From NCBI RefSeq assembly GCF_018603515.1, contig NZ_JACATN010000001.1, positions 496,001 to 560,000 of the forward strand: a stretch of DNA of 64,000 bases, read 5' to 3'. The notes under the pieces are model-generated. The model saw only the letters and a list, made by a program, of their open reading frames with translations, searched no databases and was not told the DNA's origin. Of the stretch, positions 14,761 to 24,012 are shown one piece after another. The DNA is from Zobellia barbeyronii. Lineage in GTDB: Bacteria > Bacteroidota > Bacteroidia > Flavobacteriales > Flavobacteriaceae. Each line of letters begins with the position of its first letter. Positions within the stretch are counted from its first letter, which is position 1. The position numbers were made by a program, and so were the translations under genes.

Positions 14761-17223
14761 TTGTATCGACTACTAGTTCCCTTACTTATGTGTTGTACGC
14801 TTGGCTTTTCGCAAAGTATCAACTTTGACCAATTGGGCAAAGAGAAATGGCTACGCTATAACGGCGGTGTTGCTGCAAATGCTGTATATTACGACGGTAC
14901 TGCAAACCGGCAAGCACTTACCTACTATCTTACGGGTAGTTTAAATTTTAACATTGCCGGTGTTTACAACATCCCCCTATCGTTCACTTATTCCAACCAA
15001 GAGTTCGATTTTCCAAATCCGTTTAATTTTAACAGACTCAGTCTTCACCCTTCTTACAAATGGGCAACTGCTCATTTAGGAGATGTAAGCATGACCTTTT
15101 CGCCTTACACGCTGGCAGGACATCAATTTAGCGGAGCGGGATTTGATTTGAATCCCGAAGGAAAATTTCAAATAAGTGGAATGTACGGTCGCTTTTTAAA
15201 GGCTACCGAATACAACGAAGAACAGCCTCAAGCCCTCACCGCCTACAAGCGTATGGGTTACGGAGTAAAAACTGCCTATGATTTTGATTTCATGAAATTG
15301 GGTGTAATTCTTTTCAAAGCAAACGATGAAGAAAATTCGCTGGAAAACCCCTTTCCACTGGAGCTAGGAATTTCTCCAAAAGATAACGCGGTACTATCTT
15401 TTGAATCAGAATTTCGGATATTTGAAAAAGCTAGTATTCACGTAGAATACGCTATTTCTGGAGTTACGGAAGACACACGCCTAACCGAAGATGTTGCTTC
15501 CGCCGGCCTTTTATCTTTCCTCATAAAAGAAAATATAAGTACTCAGTATTACAATGCCCTAAATGCTTCTTTTGATTACCCAGCGGGTAACGGAACATTA
15601 GGTGTAGGTTATGAACGTATAGACCCAGATTACAAAACTTTGGGTGCCTACTATTTCAATAATGATTTAGAGAATATTACAGTTAACGCCAGCCAGTCCA
15701 TTTTTGAAAATAAACTGAACTTGAGTGTAAATGCCGGTTTACAGCGCGATAATCTAGACAAGGCAAAATCATCCAACCAACAACGTATTGTAAGTTCGGT
15801 CAATGCTAATTATACCGCTTCTGACCGTCTAGGTTTTAATGCGTCCTATTCCAACTTTCAATCTTACACCAATATTCGTGATCAATTTGACTACATCAAC
15901 CAAGTAGGTGCCTATGACAATGTAGACACCCTCAACTACCGTCAAATTTCTCAAAATGCCAATTTGGGTGTTAATTTCTTGCTTAAAAAAACTGAAACCA
16001 AACAACACAGTACCAATCTTAACTTGGTCTATCAAAACAGTACCAACGAACAAGAAGGAGAAACCATAGAAGGAGGTGAAAATTCATTCTATAACGGAAT
16101 GGCGGGCTATACCTTGGGATATCCTAAGCAAGCCCTGAACATTTCTTTGGCAGGTAACGTTTCATATAACACCGTTGCCGAAGACAATAATATGACCCTA
16201 GGCCCCACACTGTCCATTGGGAAGCAATTTTTTGACAAGCAGCTACGCACTAGTTTTTCCAGTTCGTATAATACGGCCTTTACCAACGGAGAGCAACAGA
16301 ACAATGTTTACAATTTCAGGTTGGGCAGTAACTATACGCTGTATAAGAAACACAACCTAAACATGAATTTCTTGATGCTTTTTAGAAATTCCGACCTGAA
16401 CACTAGTCGGGACCTTACTATTACATTCGGGTACAGTTACGCGTTTGATAATTTTAAAATCAATTTTGAGCGCGGAAGACGCGCCATCAATGAACGCGAA
16501 CCACGTAACAGAGAAAATACACTTAGCTTCAGATACCGAAATGTATCCTACAACGGCACCATTACCGAACTAAACGAACAGCTAACCAATGTATCTGGAA
16601 GCTCTCAATTTGAAGATATCCCACAGTTTAAAAAGGACGAGTTAAAAATTCTTTTAGCCATAGTTAAAGAGCAAAAACGCGAAGAAAAGTATAAAGAAAA
16701 TGCGCTCGTTTTTCTAAAGGAACTTTATGCTTATGGTGATTTTCAAGCGATTTATGATGATGCCCTTTACAACATCATAATGTCTATAAAAGATGATATG
16801 ACCAAAATAGACATGGCTCTAGAAAAGTTATTTGTAGTCAAAAAACTGGAAGCCGACAAACACCACTTAAACGGAAAAGCAATTGAAGATTACTCGGATA
16901 GGGATAAAGCCTTAGCAGTAAAATATAAAGCCTTGATAAAAGAACGGGGAACCCGTTTAGAAAAACTAGTAGGCCACCGATGGATGGAGACGCAATTTGC
17001 TGAATACACTACAAAAGAAGACGTCGTTAACCCAAGTGGGTTCCTAAAAGAATTTAAAGAAGCCAATGCCCTTAAAGGTTTTGAGATTTTCGAAAAATCG
17101 GAAGGTAATGTACAGAAATTGGAATACTTCCTTGAAAATGAAATTATAGATTTCTACTATAAAAAATCATTGAACTTGGTGAATCCTGACTTGTTTGAGC
17201 TAAAGTATATTAATAAGCAGTAG
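14761..17223 (+). CDS. Large outer-membrane beta-barrel-like protein with helical C-terminal domain
   Basis: The product of about 820 residues is exported by a signal peptide (YRLLVPLLMCCTLGFSQ). About 560 residues of repeated amphipathic strands follow, for example TLGVGYERIDPD, NFLLKKTETKQHSTNLNLVYQN and DLTITFGYSYAFDNFKINFERG. This is typical of a large outer-membrane barrel. From roughly residue 610 it switches to a charged helical domain (FKKDELKILLAIVKEQKREEKYKE) of about 210 residues, likely periplasmic. I do not recognise a named family. No ATG is available upstream: an in-frame stop is at 14713, and TTG codons occur at 14722 and 14761. The second gives the more compact signal peptide and is chosen. 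It heads the secreted-protein cluster and its stop is the first unit of a tandem repeat. Confidence 0.72.
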   Translation: MYRLLVPLLMCCTLGFSQSINFDQLGKEKWLRYNGGVAANAVYYDGTANRQALTYYLTGSLNFNIAGVYNIPLSFTYSNQEFDFPNPFNFNRLSLHPSYKWATAHLGDVSMTFSPYTLAGHQFSGAGFDLNPEGKFQISGMYGRFLKATEYNEEQPQALTAYKRMGYGVKTAYDFDFMKLGVILFKANDEENSLENPFPLELGISPKDNAVLSFESEFRIFEKASIHVEYAISGVTEDTRLTEDVASAGLLSFLIKENISTQYYNALNASFDYPAGNGTLGVGYERIDPDYKTLGAYYFNNDLENITVNASQSIFENKLNLSVNAGLQRDNLDKAKSSNQQRIVSSVNANYTASDRLGFNASYSNFQSYTNIRDQFDYINQVGAYDNVDTLNYRQISQNANLGVNFLLKKTETKQHSTNLNLVYQNSTNEQEGETIEGGENSFYNGMAGYTLGYPKQALNISLAGNVSYNTVAEDNNMTLGPTLSIGKQFFDKQLRTSFSSSYNTAFTNGEQQNNVYNFRLGSNYTLYKKHNLNMNFLMLFRNSDLNTSRDLTITFGYSYAFDNFKINFERGRRAINEREPRNRENTLSFRYRNVSYNGTITELNEQLTNVSGSSQFEDIPQFKKDELKILLAIVKEQKREEKYKENALVFLKELYAYGDFQAIYDDALYNIIMSIKDDMTKIDMALEKLFVVKKLEADKHHLNGKAIEDYSDRDKALAVKYKALIKERGTRLEKLVGHRWMETQFAEYTTKEDVVNPSGFLKEFKEANALKGFEIFEKSEGNVQKLEYFLENEIIDFYYKKSLNLVNPDLFELKYINKQ

Positions 17224-17276
17224 TTAGTAGTTAGTAGTTAGTAGTTAGTAGTTAGTAGTTAGTAGTTAGTAGTTAG
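17221..17276. repeat. Heptanucleotide tandem repeat, 8 copies of TAGTTAG
   Basis: Eight perfect head-to-tail copies of the 7-base unit TAGTTAG fill the gap between the barrel gene and the toxin-like gene. The first TAG is the stop codon of the barrel gene. Because 7 is not a multiple of 3, the array carries stop codons in all three forward frames, and its complement (CTAACTA) does the same in reverse. The copy number is likely to vary by slippage. Confidence 0.95.
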
Positions 17277-17301
17277 TGAAAATTAAAAAAATGCGCAGTG
17301 A

Positions 17302-20300
17302 ATGTTAAATAGAGCGGTAAAACATATGAAGAATAGCATGTTACGATTGCAGCATTTTACAAAAGAGCTGGTAAGCGACTATGGGCAATTGCAAACTGCA
17401 AACTTTACACTACTTACTCTTTTAATTCGTCCACTACTTCTATTAGTATTACTACTCAATTTTTTCTCTGCAAGCGCTCAATCATTCCCTGTTCAAGTAA
17501 TTCCGCAGGCGACGCCTCCTTCACCCATCTATTTTTCAGACTATGCAGATGCCAGTACCATAAGCAGTCCGTTGCGAGTGCAAATTATCTTGAATGATTT
17601 TGAGGTTGCCAACCGTGAGATTAGACTCCGTACGTATTTTTCAGGTGGGGGTATTAATTTTCAGAGTAATGATTTAGTTGTAGGTGCAGAGCAACTCTTT
17701 TTAGAAGGCGGCGTTCCATTGGTACTCACCAATGTTCAGCTGGCCCCATATTTCAGGTTTGAAAATATTACAGGCATTTCACCCAACGTATATGGCAAAG
17801 CTATTCCTGAAGGTGCCTATACGTTTTGTTTTGAAGTGTATGATGTTCTTACCGGCAACCGCTTGTCACAAAGAAGTTGCGCTACCAGTGTTGTTTTTCA
17901 AAACGACCCTCCTTTTCTCGTCTCTCCAAGAAACAAGGATAATATAGCAGAAACAAATCCGCAGAATATTGTCTTCCAATGGACCCCACGGCATATAAAC
18001 GTCAGTAACGTAGAATACGAATTAAGTATTGTGGAAATTTGGGATACCCAAGTAGACCCACAACAGGCATTTCTAAGTTCCCCACCCGTTTTTTCAACCA
18101 CCACTTCTGCAACTACTTACGTATATGGACCGGCAGACCCACTTTTCCTATCGGGTAAAAATTACGCGTGGCGTATTCAGGCGAAAGCCAAACAAGGTAT
18201 TGAAGAAATAGGCCTATTCGAAAACCAAGGGTATAGTGAAATCTATTCGTTCAGTTATGCCACTAGTTGTGATTTGCCTATTGGTATTAGCCATGAAGTA
18301 AAGGGAAGTACCAATACCAATATTTTTTGGGATGATTTCTCTACGGATATCCCAGAATATACCTTAAGATACAGACAGAAAAATGACCCACTGAGCGAAG
18401 CCGAAGGGGGGAGTGAGTGGTTCCCAGCCAAAACAACAACCAACGAATTGACACTTTGGGACCTCAAACCCGGCACCACCTACGAATACCAGCTTAGTAA
18501 AAAATGTGCAATTACCCAGAGTGATTGGAGCCTTCTAAAAGAATTTACCACCACTTTAGAGTTTGAAGAAGAAAGCGTATTAGACTGTGGCGTGTCTCCT
18601 GATATTAACCTAACTAATATGGAGCCTTTGGCCAATATTGGGACTGGCGCCACTTTCAAAGCAGGAGATTTTCCTGTGAAAATAATGGAAGTTAGCGGTG
18701 GTAATGGCCGTTTTACAGGTAAGGGGTACGTAACCTTGCCTTATTTGAAAAACATTAAAGTTGCCGTTGAGTTTACTAATATATTGATCAATACGGATCA
18801 AGAAATGGCTGAAGGTTCAGTGCGAACTGCTTATGATGCTTCTTGGGGAAATATATTAGATACTGCAGATGTAGCAGACCAACTAGATGATTTAGGTGAT
18901 GTATTTTCTGGGGGAGATAATATAGATTACGATGTAGATTTTGTAATCACATCTGTTGAAAACATTAAAATTGAAGATGGTAAAATTCAAATTACAGGTC
19001 CAAACGGAGAAACCAAGACCTTAGACCATGATGACGGCGATACCTATCAAATAACAGATGGTAGCGGCAACACCTACAATATTGATGAAGATGAAAAAAT
19101 CACCAAAGGTGCAGAAGCTGCAGAAGGTGGGCAAGTTACTTCACAGAATACAGATGGAATTTCAGGCGGAAGCGGCACTGCGGATGCCCCCTCAGTAGAT
19201 GAAATCACAGCGAATGGCGTAACAGTAACTTTCAAAAAATCTTCTGCTAACAAATATGACCTTGATAGTGCAGATAATGATTTTGAACGTGCGAGATACC
19301 CAAAAGCACAAACTGCAAATGGCACAGACTATTACCCAATTCATAAAGCTGTTGTTGATGGGCAAACCGAGGAATTTCTAGCAGAAATTTCTATCTCAAA
19401 TGCTAACATCACAATTGATGATCTGATATTCAAGACCGTTGCAGGCACTAAAATAGACACGCGTAAAGATGGCGCCTCTAATATCATTATTAGTCTTAAA
19501 GGAGTAAACAGCTATAGAAGCGAAGAAGCCATTGTTACCTATAAAGATGAAGATGGCAAATACAAAATAGCAGCTAGTTTCTTTATTCACCATATCAAGC
19601 AACAAGAGTTAGTGAAGGTGGTGGTAGTATCAGTTAATGGTACTGCACCATTGGCTAATTTAGAGCAAGAACTAAATTCCATTTACGGAAAAGCTGGCGG
19701 AAGATTTAAAGTATCATCGGGTGCTTTAAGTCTTGTTTCTTCTGATTGGGATGACAACGATAATGGCGTGTTAGATTATGACGGTAGTGGATTATTATCT
19801 GATTACCCGCAAGAACTAAAAAATATTCAACAAAAATATAAGCAAGATAATGCTGGTTGGGATGCTACCGCCTACCATCTTTTCTTATTGCCTGATAATA
19901 TGTCATTGACGAAACCATTAAGTGGTTTTATGCCAAAGACAAGGCAATGGGGATATATTTTCAATGCGCATACTGATGATGCTTTGGAAAACAAATCGTC
20001 TCAAAATCTAGTCGCAGCCCATGAATTGGGTCATGGCGTATTTAAACTGCCCCACCCTTTTCAAAATGATGAAAATAAAAGCGGTAGTGGCAGCTACTGG
20101 TTAATGGACTATAATAATGGTGACCAATTACCCTACGCGCACTGGGCAGCTATGAGCGATGAGAGTTTGCAATTGTTCTTGTTTCAGGATGAGGAGGATA
20201 GTGAGATTGCTGATAGAACATGGTTCACTCCTGATTGGAAGCCTTTTTCAATCCAAAACTCCAGTGTAATCAGATCAAAAACAGGATCCGACAAAGTAAA

Positions 20301-22962
20301 AGGTACAGTGCCTGGTTTTAGATTAAATAATGGTATTGCATATGACGCAAGATATAAACCAGATGGGAGTTTCGACGGTTATTTCACAGAAGGAAATTCA
20401 AACCCTTATGTTATAAAATTGATTACGGACATCAAAAACAACTCAAGTGTTTACCTATTTGAATCTGTTCCGAACGAATGTGCAAATACTTATTTGACCA
20501 ACTACGTTTATGTAGATGGTAATAGAAATAGTCTCAATTTCTCAAGCACAAATACCAATATCACCCCTGTTAACATTACTACAAATTGCGATAAGGAATT
20601 ATGTGAAGAAGGGCAAAAATTTTACGACACATACAAGAAATTGATTAAAAACGAAAACCTTTTAGAAGAAGATTCACTGAAAGGTATAGCACAACTAATC
20701 TGTTCTACCGATTCTGATACTGTCGATTATGATATTTTAGTTTCACAACTAGATAAAGATGCATATGAAAAAAGGAATAATTTCTGGAACGGACGTGACA
20801 GATATCTTTTCGATTTAGCCATTGAAAAGTTTTGGCAGAGAGATGATGCATTTCAATTGTATTTATATGCTTTAAAAACTGTCAACTCCAAAATATCTGA
20901 ATATAATGAACGATTAGGTGTTAATTTTTCCAAAGAAGACTATTACGCATCTCTATATTACTTAAACGATGAGTTTTTAAAATCTTTAGAATCTGACCAA
21001 AAGGTAAAGATTTTAGCTAATATTTTAGAGAAAGATGCTTTTATCACTTCTGGAATGCTTGGAATTGCAAATGATGACGAGTCCCTAATAATTAAAGTTC
21101 TTAATTCGGTTAATGAGAACAAATCAGAGGCTAAAGAATTTATGGATGAATTTAGCCATATTGACGAACTTTACCTGCAACTTCAAGGCGGTTTAGACGA
21201 TAATCTAGACGCTAAAAATTATACCGATTTTATTTTAAAAATTTCAAAACTTTCCAAACTGGCTTATGGTAATGGAGAACAAACAACATTAAATTCCAAA
21301 ATCCCTGCTATTACTTGGGGTATAGAAAATGTTGAATTTATTCTTAAGTGGGTTAAACCTTTGAATGATTTTAGCTTTTACTATGATAATAACGTTGTAA
21401 AAGTATATGGTTTATGCTCAAATTCCTCTGTGGATAACGGAACTGGAGGTGTTGAATCCAGCAGAGAATGTTTAATTGATGGTGTTCCTTTAAATCCTTT
21501 TACTGATTTCGTTCAACTCACAATAATTGAAAGTGCAGGCATTTTACCTTCTCCCTGTAATAATGAGGATGCCCAATTTTGCGGAAAAGCCATTATTGTA
21601 CCTGCTATTTTTCTTGAATATCTTCAGACAAAAACAGAAGGCAAACAATTAGAGAATTTTGGGTTCAATGTGATTACCGTTGCAGGCACAATACTTACTG
21701 GAGGAGAAATGGCAGCTGCAAAAGCTGGCTCAGCAGTATGGCTGTGGGCCGCGGCAGACTTAACATACACATTTTCGACACCATTATTGCAGCTGTTTAG
21801 AGAAGATGTAGAGCAAAAATACGGTAAGGAGTTTTCTGACCATCTATATAAAGGTTTAGACGCAGTACAGTATATTTTTGTTGCAAAAGGAGCAGCGGAT
21901 TTATTAAAAGTAAACACTCCAGATATCCCCATAGCTGTGGCCAGTAAGAAAGCTATTGGAGACGACGAATTTTATAGAATACTCGAGGAAAGTATTCGCA
22001 GAGATAAACCAAACTTACCTGACAATAGAGTTCAAGAGATTTTGGATGAAGCAAAATCTGCAATGAACAAGATTGAGTCTGAGTTATCTCCTGAAATATT
22101 GGATGATGAAATCGCTAAAGCTAAAAAACTATTAGATGATGGATCAACATCCTTCTCCGGTACAGTTACGAAAAGTACAAAATCGCTCATTATTGATGAT
22201 CTTCCAAATCCTACAGGTCTTTTTCGGCAATTTGCAATAAAAGTTGAGGATCAGGTTAAAAATTTAAGAGCCGCCAATTTCGCAAAAAAAGCAGATAATA
22301 GTTTTAACCATTTTATTGACAAATCGGGTAATTATTATATTAAACACAATCCTATTACAGGTGAGCTATTATTAATTGATGTAAAAAATAAAAAATTTAT
22401 AGCATATGCATTAGACGAGGTTTATGATTCTGAAAATCTTATAAAGAATGCTTCAATAAGTGAATTTGAAAATCTATTATCAAAATGGAAAACTATTAAA
22501 GGATTAGATGAAACTGACGAAATCTTATTGAATGGTAAAAGAATAGCCTTACCTAAAGGCCAAATAACTATTGTATTAGGAAAATATCAAATTATAGATA
22601 ATCCTAATAATTATTTTACAACTCAGGAAGTTTTAAAACAATTAGGACTAAATCATTTAAAATATTGGGAGCTATCAAAAGATTTATTGCCAAGTAGTCA
22701 AAGAATTCACATGCTTAATCTTCCTAAAGATATTTTCTATAATGATACTTGGTGGACTTCATACAATAAGCAACTTATAGAGGACATAGCGAAAAACTCA
22801 TCAAAATACAATGTGATAATCTTAACAGATGTTGTAAAGCCAACTTATTTAAAGGAGTTAGATGAACTTGGAGGTGGGGCTTATAAGTCGGAAATTCTTG
22901 AATTAAGTAAGGATTTTGATTTTATAGTTAAAGATGACTTTTGGTCAATAAAAAAGAAATAA
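17302..22962 (+). CDS. Secreted TANFOR/FN3/zincin multidomain protein, candidate polymorphic toxin
   Basis: The 1886-residue protein has, in order: a long n-region and signal peptide (to about residue 56, LLLLVLLLNFFSASAQ); a TANFOR-like beta module (about 57-315, with SPIYFSDY and NPQNIVFQWTPRH); an FN3 domain (about 322-415); and an Asp/Gly-rich linker. A zincin peptidase follows (about 780-960) with H907-E908-LG-H911-x6-H918 and a probable Met-turn at M935 (YWLMDY). The C-terminal half is AT-rich. It includes a hydrophobic segment (about 1450-1490) and a distinct tip of about 150 residues from ALPKGQITIVLGKY to the end. Two small genes follow directly, as in polymorphic toxin loci where a releasing peptidase precedes an exchangeable toxin. 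No T9SS sorting domain is visible. Toxin function is inferred. Confidence 0.75.
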   Translation: MLNRAVKHMKNSMLRLQHFTKELVSDYGQLQTANFTLLTLLIRPLLLLVLLLNFFSASAQSFPVQVIPQATPPSPIYFSDYADASTISSPLRVQIILNDFEVANREIRLRTYFSGGGINFQSNDLVVGAEQLFLEGGVPLVLTNVQLAPYFRFENITGISPNVYGKAIPEGAYTFCFEVYDVLTGNRLSQRSCATSVVFQNDPPFLVSPRNKDNIAETNPQNIVFQWTPRHINVSNVEYELSIVEIWDTQVDPQQAFLSSPPVFSTTTSATTYVYGPADPLFLSGKNYAWRIQAKAKQGIEEIGLFENQGYSEIYSFSYATSCDLPIGISHEVKGSTNTNIFWDDFSTDIPEYTLRYRQKNDPLSEAEGGSEWFPAKTTTNELTLWDLKPGTTYEYQLSKKCAITQSDWSLLKEFTTTLEFEEESVLDCGVSPDINLTNMEPLANIGTGATFKAGDFPVKIMEVSGGNGRFTGKGYVTLPYLKNIKVAVEFTNILINTDQEMAEGSVRTAYDASWGNILDTADVADQLDDLGDVFSGGDNIDYDVDFVITSVENIKIEDGKIQITGPNGETKTLDHDDGDTYQITDGSGNTYNIDEDEKITKGAEAAEGGQVTSQNTDGISGGSGTADAPSVDEITANGVTVTFKKSSANKYDLDSADNDFERARYPKAQTANGTDYYPIHKAVVDGQTEEFLAEISISNANITIDDLIFKTVAGTKIDTRKDGASNIIISLKGVNSYRSEEAIVTYKDEDGKYKIAASFFIHHIKQQELVKVVVVSVNGTAPLANLEQELNSIYGKAGGRFKVSSGALSLVSSDWDDNDNGVLDYDGSGLLSDYPQELKNIQQKYKQDNAGWDATAYHLFLLPDNMSLTKPLSGFMPKTRQWGYIFNAHTDDALENKSSQNLVAAHELGHGVFKLPHPFQNDENKSGSGSYWLMDYNNGDQLPYAHWAAMSDESLQLFLFQDEEDSEIADRTWFTPDWKPFSIQNSSVIRSKTGSDKVKGTVPGFRLNNGIAYDARYKPDGSFDGYFTEGNSNPYVIKLITDIKNNSSVYLFESVPNECANTYLTNYVYVDGNRNSLNFSSTNTNITPVNITTNCDKELCEEGQKFYDTYKKLIKNENLLEEDSLKGIAQLICSTDSDTVDYDILVSQLDKDAYEKRNNFWNGRDRYLFDLAIEKFWQRDDAFQLYLYALKTVNSKISEYNERLGVNFSKEDYYASLYYLNDEFLKSLESDQKVKILANILEKDAFITSGMLGIANDDESLIIKVLNSVNENKSEAKEFMDEFSHIDELYLQLQGGLDDNLDAKNYTDFILKISKLSKLAYGNGEQTTLNSKIPAITWGIENVEFILKWVKPLNDFSFYYDNNVVKVYGLCSNSSVDNGTGGVESSRECLIDGVPLNPFTDFVQLTIIESAGILPSPCNNEDAQFCGKAIIVPAIFLEYLQTKTEGKQLENFGFNVITVAGTILTGGEMAAAKAGSAVWLWAAADLTYTFSTPLLQLFREDVEQKYGKEFSDHLYKGLDAVQYIFVAKGAADLLKVNTPDIPIAVASKKAIGDDEFYRILEESIRRDKPNLPDNRVQEILDEAKSAMNKIESELSPEILDDEIAKAKKLLDDGSTSFSGTVTKSTKSLIIDDLPNPTGLFRQFAIKVEDQVKNLRAANFAKKADNSFNHFIDKSGNYYIKHNPITGELLLIDVKNKKFIAYALDEVYDSENLIKNASISEFENLLSKWKTIKGLDETDEILLNGKRIALPKGQITIVLGKYQIIDNPNNYFTTQEVLKQLGLNHLKYWELSKDLLPSSQRIHMLNLPKDIFYNDTWWTSYNKQLIEDIAKNSSKYNVIILTDVVKPTYLKELDELGGGAYKSEILELSKDFDFIVKDDFWSIKKK
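18392..18405 (+). repeat. Short repeat (TGAGCGAAGCCGAA core) inside the toxin-like gene
   Basis: This 14-base core differs at one position from the minus-strand copy inside bioF at 10336-10349. It encodes SEAE in the in-frame peptide PLSEAEGGSEW within the FN3 domain. The reading frame is undisturbed, so insertion or spread has been tolerated here too. Confidence 0.55.
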
Positions 22963-23469
22963 TTGAAAAAAGAAGACTTAGAAAAATATCATCTATTAAA
23001 GAATAAGAAGAAAATGTCTACTAATGAATTCTTCCTATTTAGAAAATTATCTTTTGAAAAAAGAAAGTATGATTTTGAAACTTTGGTCATACCGCATTTT
23101 AAAGATTTTGCAAAAAGGCATGGATTTGAATTGACACATATCTTTAAAGAGTTATCTAGAATATTCTTAATAAAAGAAGGCTTAGAAATCTTCTTTGTTG
23201 AAGAATATCAACCGAGAAAAAATTACTCCGTAGTTTTTAAATTTTTGATAGATAAAAAAGAGAAAAGGTATAATTTATCAAGTTTGATTACAGGTAAAGA
23301 ATCTGGTATAAATATGGAACAAAATTGTTTCAACGAACAAGAAATACTTAATGTATTACTCTTCATAACAGAAAATCTATTTGACAATAAGAACCAATCA
23401 TATGACATAAAAACTATCTATAGTAAATTTCTCAAGCTTAGAATAGATAATAGGTCCGCAATCGAATGA
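22963..23469 (+). CDS. Hypothetical small protein, candidate immunity protein
   Basis: The 168-residue cytoplasmic-type protein is rich in Lys, Phe and Glu, with no signal peptide, membrane segment or cysteine motif. It follows the toxin-like gene with no gap (TAA then TTG), so a coupled TTG start is assumed. The first ATG, giving MSTNEFFLF, is at 23014. Base composition is very AT-rich, as in the toxin tip just upstream and unlike the housekeeping genes. Position, size and composition are those of an immunity gene in polymorphic toxin loci. I do not recognise the family, and the immunity role is inferred from context only. Confidence 0.6.
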   Translation: MKKEDLEKYHLLKNKKKMSTNEFFLFRKLSFEKRKYDFETLVIPHFKDFAKRHGFELTHIFKELSRIFLIKEGLEIFFVEEYQPRKNYSVVFKFLIDKKEKRYNLSSLITGKESGINMEQNCFNEQEILNVLLFITENLFDNKNQSYDIKTIYSKFLKLRIDNRSAIE

Positions 23470-24002
23470 TTTTATCTAAAGAAAAGTATTATCAACGAAG
23501 ATGGTTTTTAGCCATCCTATTTTTATTGTCGGGCATCTGGCTAATTTACATGGCATATGGAATGTTCGGCTACCATAGAGACAAGGAAGAGTTAAGCAAA
23601 GGAAATACAGTTCCCTTAAAATTTTTAATTGAAAAAAGTGAAAGCACCAAAAATAGATTTGTAGTGCTCTTTATTGAAAATAAAAAAATAGGATCGGTAA
23701 TAGAGGAAAGTGAAATAGATAAAATGATAGGGTTAACCGGAAAAAAAAATTTCGCAATTATTGATTCTCCTGTACTAAGAAATGAGTTAAGTGAGATTTC
23801 TTTTGAGTACTTGTATTGGAACGATAAATTATATGAGTTGAAAGTAAATGGAAATACCGTTATTGAATATAAAAAAGAAAGTAAATTCTTAGCATACCTC
23901 TTCCTTACTATAGGTATATTTTGGACAAGTTTTCAGATTTGGGTAATAGTTACGTTAGCAACGAAAGGGGTGTCAGTTTACGATAAGTCTTTCAAGAAAT
24001 GA
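23466..24002 (+). CDS. Two-helix membrane protein, second immunity candidate
   Basis: The 178-residue protein has an N-terminal membrane helix (about 13-33, FLAILFLLSGIWLIYMAYGMF), a central soluble domain of about 100 residues predicted beta/alpha, and a second helix near the C-terminus (about 143-166, FLAYLFLTIGIFWTSFQIWVIV). The central part would face the periplasm or cytoplasm as a loop between the two helices. It overlaps the preceding gene by four bases (ATGA) and is AT-rich. Membrane immunity proteins with this layout protect against envelope-acting toxins, but here the idea rests only on neighbourhood. Family not recognised. Confidence 0.6.
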   Translation: MILSKEKYYQRRWFLAILFLLSGIWLIYMAYGMFGYHRDKEELSKGNTVPLKFLIEKSESTKNRFVVLFIENKKIGSVIEESEIDKMIGLTGKKNFAIIDSPVLRNELSEISFEYLYWNDKLYELKVNGNTVIEYKKESKFLAYLFLTIGIFWTSFQIWVIVTLATKGVSVYDKSFKK

Positions 24003-24012
24003 GTTACTAAAT

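Noticed and set aside
14649-14840. 63-residue minus-strand frame over the start of the large barrel gene
   Set aside because: It overlaps the signal-peptide region of a better supported gene on the other strand and has no recognisable features.
20020-20055. HELGH motif read as a classic metzincin (HExxHxxGxxH)
   Set aside because: The third histidine sits at position 12 of the motif rather than 11 and the Gly is in the wrong place. The domain was called only a zincin with probable Met-turn.
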